The notes under the pieces were generated by a model. It searched no databases and had not been told where the DNA came from. It worked only from the letters and a program-made list of their open reading frames with translations. A DNA stretch of 64,000 nucleotides, from contig JAFECG010000026.1 of NCBI GenBank assembly GCA_018242215.1, forward strand, positions 124,001 to 188,000, read 5' to 3'. This DNA is from Pseudomonadota bacterium (GTDB lineage: Bacteria; Pseudomonadota; Alphaproteobacteria; Rhizobiales; Hyphomicrobiaceae). Position 1 is the stretch's first letter, and every line of letters starts with the position of its first letter. Position numbers and translations under genes: made by a program. Shown here piece after piece: positions 49,880 to 59,257 of the stretch.

Positions 49880-51388
49880 ATTCGCGACATTGGCCGCCCG
49901 ATTCCTGACGGTCTCGTCGGTGAGGTTCGCCGCACGATCGCGGGCACGCGTCTCCACGTCGATCATCGGCACGACGACATCGAGTTCGATCTCGTCGTTC
50001 GCGGGACGGGAAGCTACACGGTTGGCAACCTGACTTACGATCTCAAAGCCGGGACGCTGATGTGGCTGGTTGAGGGCCAATCGCACAGGCTGTTTCGGTC
50101 TCCGAAACTCGAGATGTGGGTGGTCAATGTCCGGTCCGATCTTCTCACGCCGGCCGAACGCGCGGAAATCATGGCGCAGCCTTCGCGCATGTTGCCCGGC
50201 GACGAGCTAATCGATCTCGATCGCCTGATGAGCCAGGTCGCGCAAGATTCGGACGAGCCAGGAACGTACAATTCCGGAATTGCCTACGCGCTTCGGCGGG
50301 CACTCCGCGCAAGCCGATCCTGCGCACCGGCGCATGTCAAACTCATGCATCCTGCCGTGACGCGCGCGCTGATGCTTCTGCGCCAGAGCGGCGCGTCGTT
50401 CTCGCTTTCTCGACTTGCGGAGGAAAGCGGCATCGCGCCATCTTATCTCAGCCGCCTGCTCGTCGAGCATACGAACCGCAGCTTCGTCGACTGGCGTAAT
50501 CGCATTCGCTTGGAGCGATTTTTTGAAGACTATCGTCCCGGAACCAATTTGCTGCGGGCTTCGTTGGATGCCGGGTTCGGAAGCTACGCACGCTTCCACC
50601 ATATCTTCACCGAACTGGTCGGCTGCACGCCAAGCGAATGGAGCAGTCGTGCAGAACCGCTGTCGCCGATGACAGATGAGGCTAATATTGCAATCGGTTG
50701 GGGCGCGCCGCCGCCCCCAAACTTGCGCATTCGACAAAGATGGATGCGTCTCGTTCCGTTCGTCAGCCCCGCACTTGTCGACTTCTTCGGCAGCAATTTC
50801 ATTGGGCGACTGCTGGATATGGGGTCTTTGAAAGGATACATCGCGGAAAACGCAGAAGGGGATTTTCCAGCCGCCATGTCGGCCGAGGATGTGGAGGGGT
50901 TTGTCGGAACACTTCGGGCGATGGACGCAGAATTGGGCGACGATTTCGAAGACCTCATTCGTGCGCATGATTTTGGTGGCCTCTATGCCGGCGTGCTGCA
51001 GGCCTATGCCCGGAATCCGCGGAATTTGACCGATGCGACGACGGCGTTGACCGTCCTGCTCTGGGTCGCGCTCACCGGCGCGCCGGATCCGAGCTTTGAA
51101 CAGGTCGATGCGGCGCACCGGCAGATCGGCGCCTTGTTGCGAGCAAGCCTTCCCCGCAATCCTAATGAAGCGCGCGCGGTCCACATTGCGCTGCAGTGCC
51201 ATTTCGTCGTTGTTTATCAGGCGCTGCAGGCCGCGCGCGCCAGCGGAGATGAGCGTGCGCTGGTTCAACTGCGCGCGTCCGTGACGTCTCTCGCGAAGCA
51301 GCTTCTTGGTGAAGGCGTCTTCTGCGCAAGGCTCACGAACGCCGGGTTTCAACGCGAGCCGGAATCGGCTCACGTCTCATTGCACTGA
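49880..51388 (+). CDS. Cupin/AraC regulator with extra C-terminal domain, apparent AUU start
   Basis: Codons 49880-50060 encode a cupin-like domain in frame (IRDIGRPIPDGLVGEVRR, then LHVDHRHDDIEFDLVVRG, YTVGNLTYDLKAGTLMWLVEG). It continues into the AraC helix-turn-helix pair (FSLSRLAEESGIAPSYLSRL; LLRASLDAGFGSYARFHHIF) at about 175-260. About 210 residues of unknown helical domain follow. The frame is closed by TAA at 49865, and no ATG, GTG or TTG occurs before the ATG at 50060. AAGGAGG (49866-49872) lies seven bases before an ATT at 49880, so an AUU start is the best explanation; otherwise translation starts at 50060 without the cupin. It may control the adjacent ligase unit. Confidence 0.7.
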   Translation: MRDIGRPIPDGLVGEVRRTIAGTRLHVDHRHDDIEFDLVVRGTGSYTVGNLTYDLKAGTLMWLVEGQSHRLFRSPKLEMWVVNVRSDLLTPAERAEIMAQPSRMLPGDELIDLDRLMSQVAQDSDEPGTYNSGIAYALRRALRASRSCAPAHVKLMHPAVTRALMLLRQSGASFSLSRLAEESGIAPSYLSRLLVEHTNRSFVDWRNRIRLERFFEDYRPGTNLLRASLDAGFGSYARFHHIFTELVGCTPSEWSSRAEPLSPMTDEANIAIGWGAPPPPNLRIRQRWMRLVPFVSPALVDFFGSNFIGRLLDMGSLKGYIAENAEGDFPAAMSAEDVEGFVGTLRAMDAELGDDFEDLIRAHDFGGLYAGVLQAYARNPRNLTDATTALTVLLWVALTGAPDPSFEQVDAAHRQIGALLRASLPRNPNEARAVHIALQCHFVVVYQALQAARASGDERALVQLRASVTSLAKQLLGEGVFCARLTNAGFQREPESAHVSLH

Positions 51389-51449
51389 ACGTTTGCTTCG
51401 AAAGCGATGCCGAGATCCTCTCAATGAGGGGAGCCGGCTGATTTGTCTA

Positions 51450-52193
51450 TTATGGCACCTTCGCGAGCGACACCAACGTCGGACGCAGATCCGACGCAGA
51501 CGCAAGTGGGCGATCAAACCAGAGGCGGGCGATGCGATCGCCAACGGTCAAATCCAGTCCCTCGGGATCCAATGTCGCGAGACGCCAGCCGGTTTCCTTT
51601 TCCCCGATCATCGCTGCATACTTTTCAATTGCAGCCACGTGATCGGCATTCATATGCGCAACCGCGCCTTCTTCGATTTCCGCAAGTTGTTCGACACCTT
51701 CGAGCGAGGTTGTGAGGTCTCGGGCCGTCACAGCATAGGCTTTTCCGAAGCCGCCGTTGAGGGATGCACGCGAGATTTCGAACCGCCAGAATGAGAAGTC
51801 GGGAAAATCGACGTAGAGGGCAGCCTTTGGATGTCGCCTCAGATACCGGCTGCGCATGAACGTTCGTTCGGAGCCTTCCGGGATTCGAACGGCTGTGCCG
51901 ATCAGGGTCATGCGTGGGTGGGCGAGGGGATCGCCTTTGCCTGGCTCGCCGACCAATAATGAGCAGCGGGCATCCGTAATCAGGTTTTTGCAATGGCTAG
52001 AAAGTTGGGACATCAAAAATATCGGCGCGCCGTTCATGGCCGTCGCGAGACTGACACGACTGACCGACGGCGAACCGTCCAGCGGGTCGAGGGTCGCCAG
52101 CGATCCATAACGGGCGCTGCGGACGAGCGTCTTGCCGAGACGTTTGGCTTCGTCATCGACCGGTTGCAGGACGTCTCGCTTCTTATCCGTCAT
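51450..52193 (-). CDS. HugZ-family haem utilisation/pyridoxamine-oxidase-like protein
   Basis: A 247-residue protein: an N-terminal split-barrel FMN-binding-like domain (LVRSARYGSLATLDPLDGSP, GAPIFLMSQLSSHCKNL) and a C-terminal DUF2470 domain (AVAHMNADHVAAIEKYA, GWRLATLDPEGLDL). This is the HugZ layout, proteins implicated in haem binding or degradation. AGGAG lies eight bases before the ATG. It is convergent with the AraC regulator. Confidence 0.85.
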   Translation of the reverse strand: MTDKKRDVLQPVDDEAKRLGKTLVRSARYGSLATLDPLDGSPSVSRVSLATAMNGAPIFLMSQLSSHCKNLITDARCSLLVGEPGKGDPLAHPRMTLIGTAVRIPEGSERTFMRSRYLRRHPKAALYVDFPDFSFWRFEISRASLNGGFGKAYAVTARDLTTSLEGVEQLAEIEEGAVAHMNADHVAAIEKYAAMIGEKETGWRLATLDPEGLDLTVGDRIARLWFDRPLASASDLRPTLVSLAKVP

Positions 52194-52288
52194 TCTTAGG
52201 GCTCCTACGTTTGTGGCAGCCAGCGCCGTCCCGGCATACGCTGACTGGCTCGGATGTGTTTTAGAGGATTTTTCGACCGCCGAATGAT

Positions 52289-53050
52289 TTAATCGGATTT
52301 GGCATCGGTTTTCAGCGCCTCCACCGCCTCGCGCACGGTCGTCATGAATTGCGCTGGAAAGATGATCGTCGAATTTCTCTCGACGGCGATCTCTGCCATC
52401 GTCTGCAGCGTTCGGAGCTGGAGTGCAACGGGGTGCTGCGTGATGATATCGGCGGCTTCGCCGAGCTTGACGGCCGCCTGAAACTCGCCTTCGGCCGCGA
52501 CGATCTTGGCGCGCCGTTCGCGCTCGGCCTCGGCTTCCTTCGCCATCGCGCGCTGCATGTTTTCCGGCAGGACGATGTCCTTGATCTCGACGGCTGTCAC
52601 CTGAGTTCCCCAGGGTTCAGTGTGCATGTCGATCACGTCCTTGATCTGCACGTTGATATCGCCCGTCTGCGCCAGAAGCTGGTCGAGCGAAAAGCGGCCG
52701 ACAACGTTTCTGACTGTCGTTTGGCTGATCTGATTGATCGCCTCGTAGACATTCTCGATGGCAATGACGGATTTTTCCGGATCGGAGATGTGATAGTAGG
52801 CGACCGCCGCGATATCGATCGAGACATTGTCCTTGGTGATGATTTTTTGTGACGGAATCTGCATCGTCACCGTACGGAGCGAAACGCGGGTCATCGTCTG
52901 GAAGGGATTGAACACCAGGGTCAAGCCTGGGCCGCGAACGCCGCTGAATTTGCCGAGCACGAAGAGCACGCCACGCTCGTACTGGCGCAAGATCCGCACC
53001 GAGCTGATGGCGTAGAAAATCAGGATAAGCACCAAGACGGGTCCGAACAT
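52289..53050 (-). CDS. Slipin (stomatin-like SPFH protein)
   Basis: A 253-residue protein with an N-terminal membrane hairpin (FGPVLVLILIFYAISSVRIL) and the SPFH domain (QYERGVLFVLGKFSGVRGPG, ISQTTVRNVVGRFSLDQLLA, VEIKDIVLPENMQRAMAKEA). The coiled-coil region is rich in AEAERERRAK. It forms oligomeric membrane scaffolds, often with an NfeD partner, which is not present here. The ATG at 53050 has AAGGAG nine bases before it. Confidence 0.9.
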   Translation of the reverse strand: MFGPVLVLILIFYAISSVRILRQYERGVLFVLGKFSGVRGPGLTLVFNPFQTMTRVSLRTVTMQIPSQKIITKDNVSIDIAAVAYYHISDPEKSVIAIENVYEAINQISQTTVRNVVGRFSLDQLLAQTGDINVQIKDVIDMHTEPWGTQVTAVEIKDIVLPENMQRAMAKEAEAERERRAKIVAAEGEFQAAVKLGEAADIITQHPVALQLRTLQTMAEIAVERNSTIIFPAQFMTTVREAVEALKTDAKSD

Positions 53051-53184
53051 ATCGGGTCTCCTTCGGCGAATGGCCGTGGAGGCGATAAGTACCGCCGAGA
53101 ACGATGGGCGACCAGCGTTATTCGCCGGACGCGGCGCCCGCACTTACTTATTGTGAGCGTTTCTAAGAAATGCCCGCCGCGCGG

Positions 53185-53646
53185 TCATTCTGCCGGTTTG
53201 ATTTGGCTGCTGCCAAGTGATATGGGTCCCGGCCCGAGGACGGAGGCATCGCCGCGACTGAGCGCGATGCCCATTTTCAGTGACTCCGCGATGCGCCGCG
53301 AGCGATCGATAAAAAGGGCCGCCGCGGCGGGAGGACATACGGCGCGGGCGGTTTCCGCGAAGAGTGCAAGCCAGCGTTCGAAATGTGCATCGGTGATTTC
53401 TGCGATTGCTGCATGGACCGGCATTGGACGCCCCTTGTAGCGTCCGGTCATCAACACCACGGATGACCAGAAATCGCGAAGCTTGGCGAGATGCGCGTCC
53501 CAATCTGCGATGCGCGACTCAAACACCGGACCAAGGATCTCGTCGCGACGCACCGCAGCGTAAAAGCGGTCAACGAGTGTGCCGATAAGTTCCTCGTCTA
53601 TTCCGGCGGCGACGCCGGGCGCTTCGGGACGGGGTCTCTGGAGCAT
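53185..53646 (-). CDS. Group III truncated haemoglobin
   Basis: A 153-residue globin: LVDRFYAAVRRDEILGPVFE at the B-C helices, FWSSVVLMTGRYKGRPMPVHAA at E, and the proximal His in ITDAHFERWLALF at F. Trp and Tyr positions fit TrHb3. These bind O2 and NO and are linked to nitrosative stress defence. The NsrR operator and the two overlapping promoters upstream make it a probable NsrR target. The ATG at 53646 has AAAGG nine bases before it. Confidence 0.85.
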   Translation of the reverse strand: MLQRPRPEAPGVAAGIDEELIGTLVDRFYAAVRRDEILGPVFESRIADWDAHLAKLRDFWSSVVLMTGRYKGRPMPVHAAIAEITDAHFERWLALFAETARAVCPPAAAALFIDRSRRIAESLKMGIALSRGDASVLGPGPISLGSSQIKPAE

Positions 53647-53673
53647 GATCCAACCTTTGACGGTCGTAAGAAT

Positions 53674-53696
53674 AAGATGTATCAATTATGCATCTT
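53674..53696. promoter_or_regulatory. NsrR operator overlapping divergent promoters
   Basis: AAGATGTAT (53674-53682), five bases, ATGCATCTT (53688-53696): a near-perfect NsrR palindrome. A plus-strand promoter, TTGACG (53657-53662)-17 bp-TATCAA (53680-53685), leads to nsrR. A minus-strand promoter, TTGCCG (53712-53707)-18 bp-TAATTG (53688-53683), leads to the globin. Both -10 elements lie inside the operator. Confidence 0.85.
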
Positions 53697-53739
53697 TATC
53701 GGCATCCGGCAAGGTTGAGATATTGATCGAGGTCAAAAC

Positions 53740-54177
53740 ATGCGATTAACAGCCATGTCCGACTATTCGCTGCGGGTGCTGATGTACCTCGGAAGCAGCG
53801 ATGACCGTCTTTGCACGATTGCCGAGATCGCTCGCGCCTATGGGATTTCAGAAAACCACCTGATGAAGGTCGTCAACAGGTTGGGCCAGTCCGGACTCGT
53901 CGAGACCGTACGCGGCCGGAACGGCGGCCTCAGACTCGGACAAGATCCTCAGGCCATTCGGCTCGGCGAGGTCTTGCGCGCTACGGAGGAGGATTTCGAT
54001 CTCGTCGAGTGCTTCGGTCCGGATGATACGTGCCGCATTACGCGTGTCTGTCGATTGAAGCATGCATTGCGGCGGGCGTTGAAAGCCTATCTCGCTGAAC
54101 TCGATGGGTGGACGCTTGCCGACATCATCTCCAACCGGCAGAGTCTTCGGTCGGAATTGAACCAAACCTACCTTTGA
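53740..54177 (+). CDS. nsrR: NsrR, NO-sensing Rrf2-family repressor
   Basis: A 145-residue Rrf2 protein. The helix-turn-helix is MSDYSLRVLMYLGSSD ... YGISENHLMKVVNRLG, with the wing GRNGGLRLG. Three cysteines, C-x7-C-x5-C in ECFGPDDTCRITRVC, hold the Fe-S cluster that reacts with NO. It represses NO-defence genes until the cluster is nitrosylated. Its operator lies in the divergent promoter region with the truncated haemoglobin, so it also controls itself. GAGG is seven bases before the ATG. Confidence 0.9.
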   Translation: MRLTAMSDYSLRVLMYLGSSDDRLCTIAEIARAYGISENHLMKVVNRLGQSGLVETVRGRNGGLRLGQDPQAIRLGEVLRATEEDFDLVECFGPDDTCRITRVCRLKHALRRALKAYLAELDGWTLADIISNRQSLRSELNQTYL

Positions 54178-54200
54178 TTACACATTAGAGAGCCGCCGAC

Positions 54201-55175
54201 ATGCTTAGAACCCGTCTTACGGAACGCCTCGGTTTGCGCCATCCGATGATCGGAGCGCCGATGGCGTTCGCTGCCGGCGGGCGTCTTGCCGGGGCAATAT
54301 CGGAAGCGGGTGGCCTTGGTCTGATCGGGGGTGGCTACGGCGATGCCGACTGGCTGTCGCGGGAATTCGCGGTTGCGGGAAACAAGCTGGTTGGCTGCGG
54401 CTTCATTACGTGGTCGCTTTCCGCCAAGCCCGCGCTTCTCGATCTGGCGCTCGAGAGCAATCCCAAGGCTATCCTTCTATCTTTCAGCGATCCAGTGGCA
54501 TTCGCGGCGCGCATCCGGAATCGCGGAGTGACGCTCATCTGTCAGATACAGACGCGGCGCGACGCGGAGCGCGCGATCGACTGCGGCGCAGATGTCATCG
54601 TCGCGCAGGGATCGGAGGCGGGCGGCCACGGCGAGAAACGTGGCACATTCGCCCTGGTGCCCGAAATTGCTGATCTGGTCGCGAAGATTTCTCCGGACAC
54701 GCTTCTATGCGCGGCTGGTGGCGTTGGTGACGGTCGAGGTCTCGCTGCTGCGCTCTTGCTTGGTGCAGACGGCGTTCTTGTCGGATCGCGGTTTTGGGCA
54801 TCGGAGGAAGCGAACGTATCGGCGCGGATGCACGCCGCTGCGCTGGCCGCGACGGGAGATGCAACCATACGATCGCGGGTCATGGATCTGGCGCGGAAAC
54901 TCCCATGGCCGAGCCGTTACAGCGCGCGCGTCCTGAAAAACGATTTCATCGCGCGTTGGCACGGTCGAGAAGCGGAACTCTGCTCGGTCGCCGACGAAGA
55001 AGCGGAAAAATATCGCAAGGCGTGGGCTGAAGGCGACCCCGACAATAGCAATACGTTTGTCGGGGAAACTGTCGGGCTGATCGATCGTATCGAGCCCGTT
55101 GCGCGCATCATGGACCGCATGGCGAAAGAGGCGGCCACATTGCTGCGTCAGGGGACCCAGTTCGTGGCCGCCTGA
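54201..55175 (+). CDS. Nitronate monooxygenase family protein
   Basis: A 324-residue FMN TIM-barrel enzyme: HPMIGAPMAFAAGGRLAGAI, EAGGLGLIGGGYGD, CGADVIVAQGSEAGGHGEKR (substrate His region) and LCAAGGVGDGRGLAAALLLGADGVLVGSRF. It would oxidise alkyl nitronates to carbonyls and nitrite. It begins 23 bases after nsrR, so it is cotranscribed and under NsrR control, fitting removal of nitro compounds formed during nitrosative stress. Confidence 0.85.
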   Translation: MLRTRLTERLGLRHPMIGAPMAFAAGGRLAGAISEAGGLGLIGGGYGDADWLSREFAVAGNKLVGCGFITWSLSAKPALLDLALESNPKAILLSFSDPVAFAARIRNRGVTLICQIQTRRDAERAIDCGADVIVAQGSEAGGHGEKRGTFALVPEIADLVAKISPDTLLCAAGGVGDGRGLAAALLLGADGVLVGSRFWASEEANVSARMHAAALAATGDATIRSRVMDLARKLPWPSRYSARVLKNDFIARWHGREAELCSVADEEAEKYRKAWAEGDPDNSNTFVGETVGLIDRIEPVARIMDRMAKEAATLLRQGTQFVAA

Positions 55176-55186
55176 CGCCTACACAA

Positions 55187-56839
55187 TTATGTCCGTCGCT
55201 TCTTGTCGGGCGAAAGCTCGGCGCCCAGGCGTTTGAGCGCGTCGGATGTGTCCATGGCGTCAAGTATCACCTCGATGACGGTCGGACCCTCATTCTTGCC
55301 GCGTGCCTCATTCAGCGCCGCTTCGAACTCGTCCTCTGTCGTTACGCGCCGCCCCCATCCGCCGCCGAACACTTCGGGCAATTTATGATAGTCCCAATTC
55401 TGGATGTCGTTATAGGGACCCTCGTGAATGACGCGCTCGGTCGTATAGCCGTTGTTGTTCATGATGAGGAGGACGGCGGGCGTCTTGCGGCGGCAAAGGG
55501 ATGACAGTTCCTGGACGCTCATCTGCAATGCGCCATCACCGATGAGAGCCAACGGACGCCGCGCCGGATCGGCGATAGACGCGCCAAGGACGGCGGGTAG
55601 AGCGTAGCCGATCGACAGGTAGAAAGCCTGCCCGATGAAACCGACATCGTGATGCATGACGAGGTCTGCAGCCGCAAATAGACTGTCACCGGTTTCGGCG
55701 ATGACTGTCGTATCGTCCCCGATCTCGTCGTTGACGCGGCTCATGAGCCATTTGACCGTGAGTTTCTCGCCAGCGCGCGCGGGCGGAGCCTTTGTTGCGC
55801 GGTCAGAAACGCTTTCGAACGCCGGGTGAGGAAGTCCCTCGCGCGGTATGCGATCCGCCAAGCCTTGCACGACGTCTCCGATCCAGACTTGCTCGTAGAC
55901 GTGCTGGCTTATTTTCAAGCGACCGGAATTCGCCAGGATCAGCTGGCGGCCCTCGAGCTTGCCGGTGAATACGCCGAAGTTGATGTCGCTGATCCAGGCG
56001 CCGAGGCAGAGCAGCACATCGCTCTTTTCGACGATTTCCCGGATTTCGGTGCGCGACATCGCGCCTTCGTAGACCCCGATTGCCTGGGGATGAAGCTCTG
56101 AGATGACGGTCTTGCCGAGCAATGTCGTCGCGACCGGCAATTTACTGGCTTCCACGAGGCGCGTAAATTGATGCATCAGGCCATAGCGATGTAATTCCGC
56201 GCCGCCGAGAATGACTGGCCGTTTCGCCGGTGCGAGGAGCGCCATGACTTCATCCAGCGCTTCGCCTAAAGAATCCGGATCGGAACTCGGGGGTCCGGAT
56301 GATATCGGCTTCGGGGAAGGTTCGCACGCCTGGTCGACCATATCGATTGGGATCTCGATCATGATCGGTCGCTTTTCTGACAGGCAGCGGGCGAGCGCAC
56401 GGTCGATCTGCTGAGGTGCATCGCGCGGATCATCGAGCAATACCGAGGCGACAGTAACATGTGCGTAGGCATGCTGCATCGTCGTGAATTCGCCGACGCC
56501 ATGATGGAGCAGCATGGATGAGCGCCGCTGATTGGTCCGCGGCCCCCCGACGAGAACAACGAGCGGCACCTGCTCCGCGTAGGCCCCGGCGACGGCATTC
56601 ATCGCGCTGAAGCCACCGACGCCCCATGTCACGACGATACATCCAATTCCGCGAATGCGCGCGTAAGCATCCGCCGCGTATCCCGCATTCAACTCATTAC
56701 AGGTGCCGATGAGTTCGATGTCCGACGCGATCAGCCGATCCATGAATGTCAGCACGTAATCGCCAGGGACGCCGAACGCATGCCCAAGGGCCGCCTGCTT
56801 CAAGCGTTCGATCAAGTACGTGGCTATGGTCGTCGACAT
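55187..56839 (-). CDS. Thiamine-diphosphate 2-keto acid decarboxylase
   Basis: A 550-residue enzyme of the pyruvate/indolepyruvate decarboxylase family. The catalytic Glu is in GTCNELNAGYAADAYAR near residue 50, the HH dyad in SMLLHHGVGEF near residue 113, and the thiamine-diphosphate motif is GDGALQMSVQELSSL to NNNGYTTE near residue 435-465. It decarboxylates a 2-keto acid to an aldehyde (pyruvate, phenylpyruvate or indolepyruvate); the exact substrate cannot be read off. It is convergent with the nitronate monooxygenase gene, 11 bases apart. Confidence 0.85.
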   Translation of the reverse strand: MSTTIATYLIERLKQAALGHAFGVPGDYVLTFMDRLIASDIELIGTCNELNAGYAADAYARIRGIGCIVVTWGVGGFSAMNAVAGAYAEQVPLVVLVGGPRTNQRRSSMLLHHGVGEFTTMQHAYAHVTVASVLLDDPRDAPQQIDRALARCLSEKRPIMIEIPIDMVDQACEPSPKPISSGPPSSDPDSLGEALDEVMALLAPAKRPVILGGAELHRYGLMHQFTRLVEASKLPVATTLLGKTVISELHPQAIGVYEGAMSRTEIREIVEKSDVLLCLGAWISDINFGVFTGKLEGRQLILANSGRLKISQHVYEQVWIGDVVQGLADRIPREGLPHPAFESVSDRATKAPPARAGEKLTVKWLMSRVNDEIGDDTTVIAETGDSLFAAADLVMHHDVGFIGQAFYLSIGYALPAVLGASIADPARRPLALIGDGALQMSVQELSSLCRRKTPAVLLIMNNNGYTTERVIHEGPYNDIQNWDYHKLPEVFGGGWGRRVTTEDEFEAALNEARGKNEGPTVIEVILDAMDTSDALKRLGAELSPDKKRRT

Positions 56840-56962
56840 TCCTGATAGGCCTTTCTGCGGGGAGAGTGGATATTGGACTAAATTGGGCCTGCACATTCAA
56901 CTCGTCGGTGATAGAGTCGCTGCCGTGAGATGGCCAGACCTCAGATGTTTAGGATTGTGGCT

Positions 56963-57400
56963 ATGATTGTGCAAAGCATCCTCAGATCCAAGAAGACCCC
57001 GCACGTTCTGACGATTCGTCCGGACGATACCATTTTGAAGTTGGTCCGACTTCTTCGGCTCGAAGGCGTCGGTGCGATGATCGTCAGCAAAGACGGACGC
57101 TCTCTCGACGGGATCATATCAGAGCGAGACGTCGTGCGCGCCCTGGCGACGGATGAGAACAAACTTTTGACCCTCCCAGTGTCCGCTCTGATGACGCATG
57201 ACACCGTCACGTGCTCACCTACAGACACCATCGCGCACGTCACGCATCTGATGACCGAGCGGCGCGTCCGACATCTTCCCGTCATGGAAGGGAATGAACT
57301 CGTCGGTGTCATCAGTATAGGCGATGTCTTGAAGCATCGTGTCGACGAAGTGCAGTTCGAGGCGGCTGTTCTCCGTGACATAGCGATTGCAGGTCGATAA
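56963..57400 (+). CDS. CBS-domain pair protein
   Basis: A 145-residue protein made of two CBS units: VLTIRPDDTILKLVRLLRLE ... GIISERDVVRAL and VTCSPTDTIAHVTHLMTERR ... GVISIGDVLKHR. Such pairs bind adenine nucleotides and report energy state. The ATG at 56963 has AGGA eight bases upstream; the frame starts 33 bases earlier at 56930. It lies 119 bases ahead of gdhA on the same strand, so the two may be cotranscribed. Confidence 0.85.
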   Translation: MIVQSILRSKKTPHVLTIRPDDTILKLVRLLRLEGVGAMIVSKDGRSLDGIISERDVVRALATDENKLLTLPVSALMTHDTVTCSPTDTIAHVTHLMTERRVRHLPVMEGNELVGVISIGDVLKHRVDEVQFEAAVLRDIAIAGR

Positions 57401-57519
57401 TCTCGCAAGCGCTATCGATATTCGCTCTGACCTCGAGTGCCGTCATTTTTCGAGGGTAGAAGGCGTGCGTTTCGCTTCGTCCGAAGAGTCGCTATTTTCA
57501 GCAAAATCACATCGAGCGC

Positions 57520-58803
57520 ATGACAAATACAATAGAGAGAACGGCACCGCCGCTGTCTTACACTGGCCCATCCGAGCCGAGCTCCTGGACCACCTATCTG
57601 GAACAGGTCGATCGCGTGACGCCGTACTTGAAGGGACTCGCGCGCTGGGTCGAAACGTTGAAACACCCAAAGCGCGCGATGATTGTCGATATTCCGATCG
57701 AAATGGACGACGGACGTGTCCGTCATTTCGAAGGCTTTCGTGTTCAGCACAACTTATCGCGGGGACCGGGCAAAGGCGGTGTCCGCTTTCACCCTCACGT
57801 CACGCTGCAAGAAACCATGGCTCTGGCCGCTTGGATGACGATCAAGACGGCCGCGATGGATCTTCCGTTTGGCGGGGCCAAAGGCGGGGTTCGCGTCAAT
57901 CCGCAGTCGCTCACCCAAAATGAGCTTGAAAAGCTGACGCGGCGTTATACGAGCGAGATCAGCATCATCATCGGTCCTCAAAAGGACATCCCCGCGCCTG
58001 ACGTCAACACGAATGCGCAGATCATGGCGTGGATGATGGATACCTATTCCATGCATGCGGGCTTTACGAGTTCCGGTGTCGTCACGGGAAAGCCGGTGCA
58101 TCTCGGCGGCTCGCTTGGCCGGGTCAAGGCGACCGGGCGTGGTGTTTTCGTGACAGGGCGAGAAGCGGCCGGCCGCCTCGGTATGGACATAACGGGCGCG
58201 CGGGTTGCGCTGCAGGGATTCGGAAATGTCGGGTCGGCGGCCGCGGAGCTTTTTGCATCCGCAGGCGCGAAGGTCATCGCAATCCAAGACCAATGGGGCA
58301 GTCTGATCGACGAACGCGGCATCGATGTTCGATCACTAGCGAGCGCGACAAGCGGCATTGCAGGTATTGGCGGCTCCCCCAACCTCAACGACGCGTTTTG
58401 GGACGTTCCTTGCGACATTCTGATTTTGGCGGCGCTCGAGTCGCAGATGACCGCCGAACGTGCACGGCGGACCAGGGCAAAACTCGTTCTCGAAGGTGCC
58501 AACGGTCCAACGCTCCCGGACGCCGACGACATTCTTGCGGACCGCGATATCCTGGTCGTGCCCGACGTCATCTGCAATGCCGGTGGCGTGACGGTGAGTT
58601 ATTTTGAATGGGTGCAGGATTTCTCGAGCTTCTTCTGGAGCGAGGATGAGATCAACGCGCGGCTCGACAAGCTTATGGTCGAATCTTTGCGGAAGATCTG
58701 GGCCTGTGCCGACCGGAATAAGATTTCTTTGCGAACGGGGACCTATGTCATCGCGTGTGAACGCATTCTCGCAGCACGGCAGGAACGTGGGCTTTACCCT
58801 TGA
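57520..58803 (+). CDS. gdhA: Glutamate dehydrogenase (Glu/Leu/Phe/Val dehydrogenase family)
   Basis: A 427-residue hexameric-type dehydrogenase: [35 protein letters not shown] with the catalytic Lys, [20 protein letters not shown], and the nucleotide fold [19 protein letters not shown]. It interconverts glutamate and 2-oxoglutarate plus ammonia; the length fits the NAD-linked or dual type. Other Leu/Phe/Val-specific relatives are shorter. No strong ribosome site is seen at the ATG. A convergent hairpin follows. Confidence 0.88.
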   Translation: MTNTIERTAPPLSYTGPSEPSSWTTYLEQVDRVTPYLKGLARWVETLKHPKRAMIVDIPIEMDDGRVRHFEGFRVQHNLSRGPGKGGVRFHPHVTLQETMALAAWMTIKTAAMDLPFGGAKGGVRVNPQSLTQNELEKLTRRYTSEISIIIGPQKDIPAPDVNTNAQIMAWMMDTYSMHAGFTSSGVVTGKPVHLGGSLGRVKATGRGVFVTGREAAGRLGMDITGARVALQGFGNVGSAAAELFASAGAKVIAIQDQWGSLIDERGIDVRSLASATSGIAGIGGSPNLNDAFWDVPCDILILAALESQMTAERARRTRAKLVLEGANGPTLPDADDILADRDILVVPDVICNAGGVTVSYFEWVQDFSSFFWSEDEINARLDKLMVESLRKIWACADRNKISLRTGTYVIACERILAARQERGLYP

Positions 58804-58868
58804 CTGTTCCCCGGGTCGGTCAATCATTTATTATTCGCGAGCTGCGCTGCGTTCCAGTTCGCTGAAGA

Positions 58869-58902
58869 GGCCCGCCGCTCTTTGCAAAGCACCCGGCGGG
58901 CC
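58869..58902. terminator. Hairpin between gdhA and the convergent gene
   Basis: GGCCCGCCG (58869-58877) and CGGCGGGCC (58894-58902) form a 9-bp perfect stem in the 133-base gap between convergent genes. There is no T-run. Confidence 0.55.
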
Positions 58903-58936
58903 AGTTCTATCACCGTAGTTTCTCGAGCCCTCGAGG

Positions 58937-59257
58937 TCAGAGGTGCAAGCCGTCCAAGAGATGAAGGCCATCCAGGTGTCCGGTATCGAGGTCCTGTCCC
59001 ACCAAAGACGAGACGACATCGACGTGCGGTCCATCGGTGCTGCTATCGGTGAATGCTCCGACGCCTGTGTGGATATCAGCAGCATCGACGCCGACGGCGT
59101 AGGAATATGCGGCACCATTCGGCGAGTCCGCCGTACTGGCGCTCGAGTCGTAGGTCACGCCAATCGGGTTGTCGCCGAGCGGGATAGCAACGTGGGCGTT
59201 CCACTGCTCTTCCGGAGAACTGAAATTGTTAATGAGATTGTCCAATATGCCTGTCAT
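58937..59257 (-). CDS. Hypothetical acidic protein, 106 residues
   Basis: The chain is rich in Asp, Ser, Gly and Ala with only one or two basic residues (VAIPLGDNPIGVTYDSSAST; AYSYAVGVDAADIHTGVGAF). It ends in a repeated LDGLHL pattern (LDTGHLDGLHLLDGLHL). No signal peptide and no domain were recognised. The low-complexity, acidic composition suggests an extracellular or repeat-type protein. The reverse strand is also open, but this reading has the more protein-like composition. Confidence 0.5.
   Translation of the reverse strand: MTGILDNLINNFSSPEEQWNAHVAIPLGDNPIGVTYDSSASTADSPNGAAYSYAVGVDAADIHTGVGAFTDSSTDGPHVDVVSSLVGQDLDTGHLDGLHLLDGLHL

Noticed and set aside
50207-51373. Long minus-strand frame over the AraC regulator
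   Set aside because: Antisense to a gene with clear helix-turn-helix motifs; product is Arg-rich and featureless.
53723-53736. FNR/FixK-like box (TTGAT-CGAG-GTCAA) before nsrR
   Set aside because: It ends three bases before the ATG and its GAGG is the ribosome site, so the resemblance is probably accidental.
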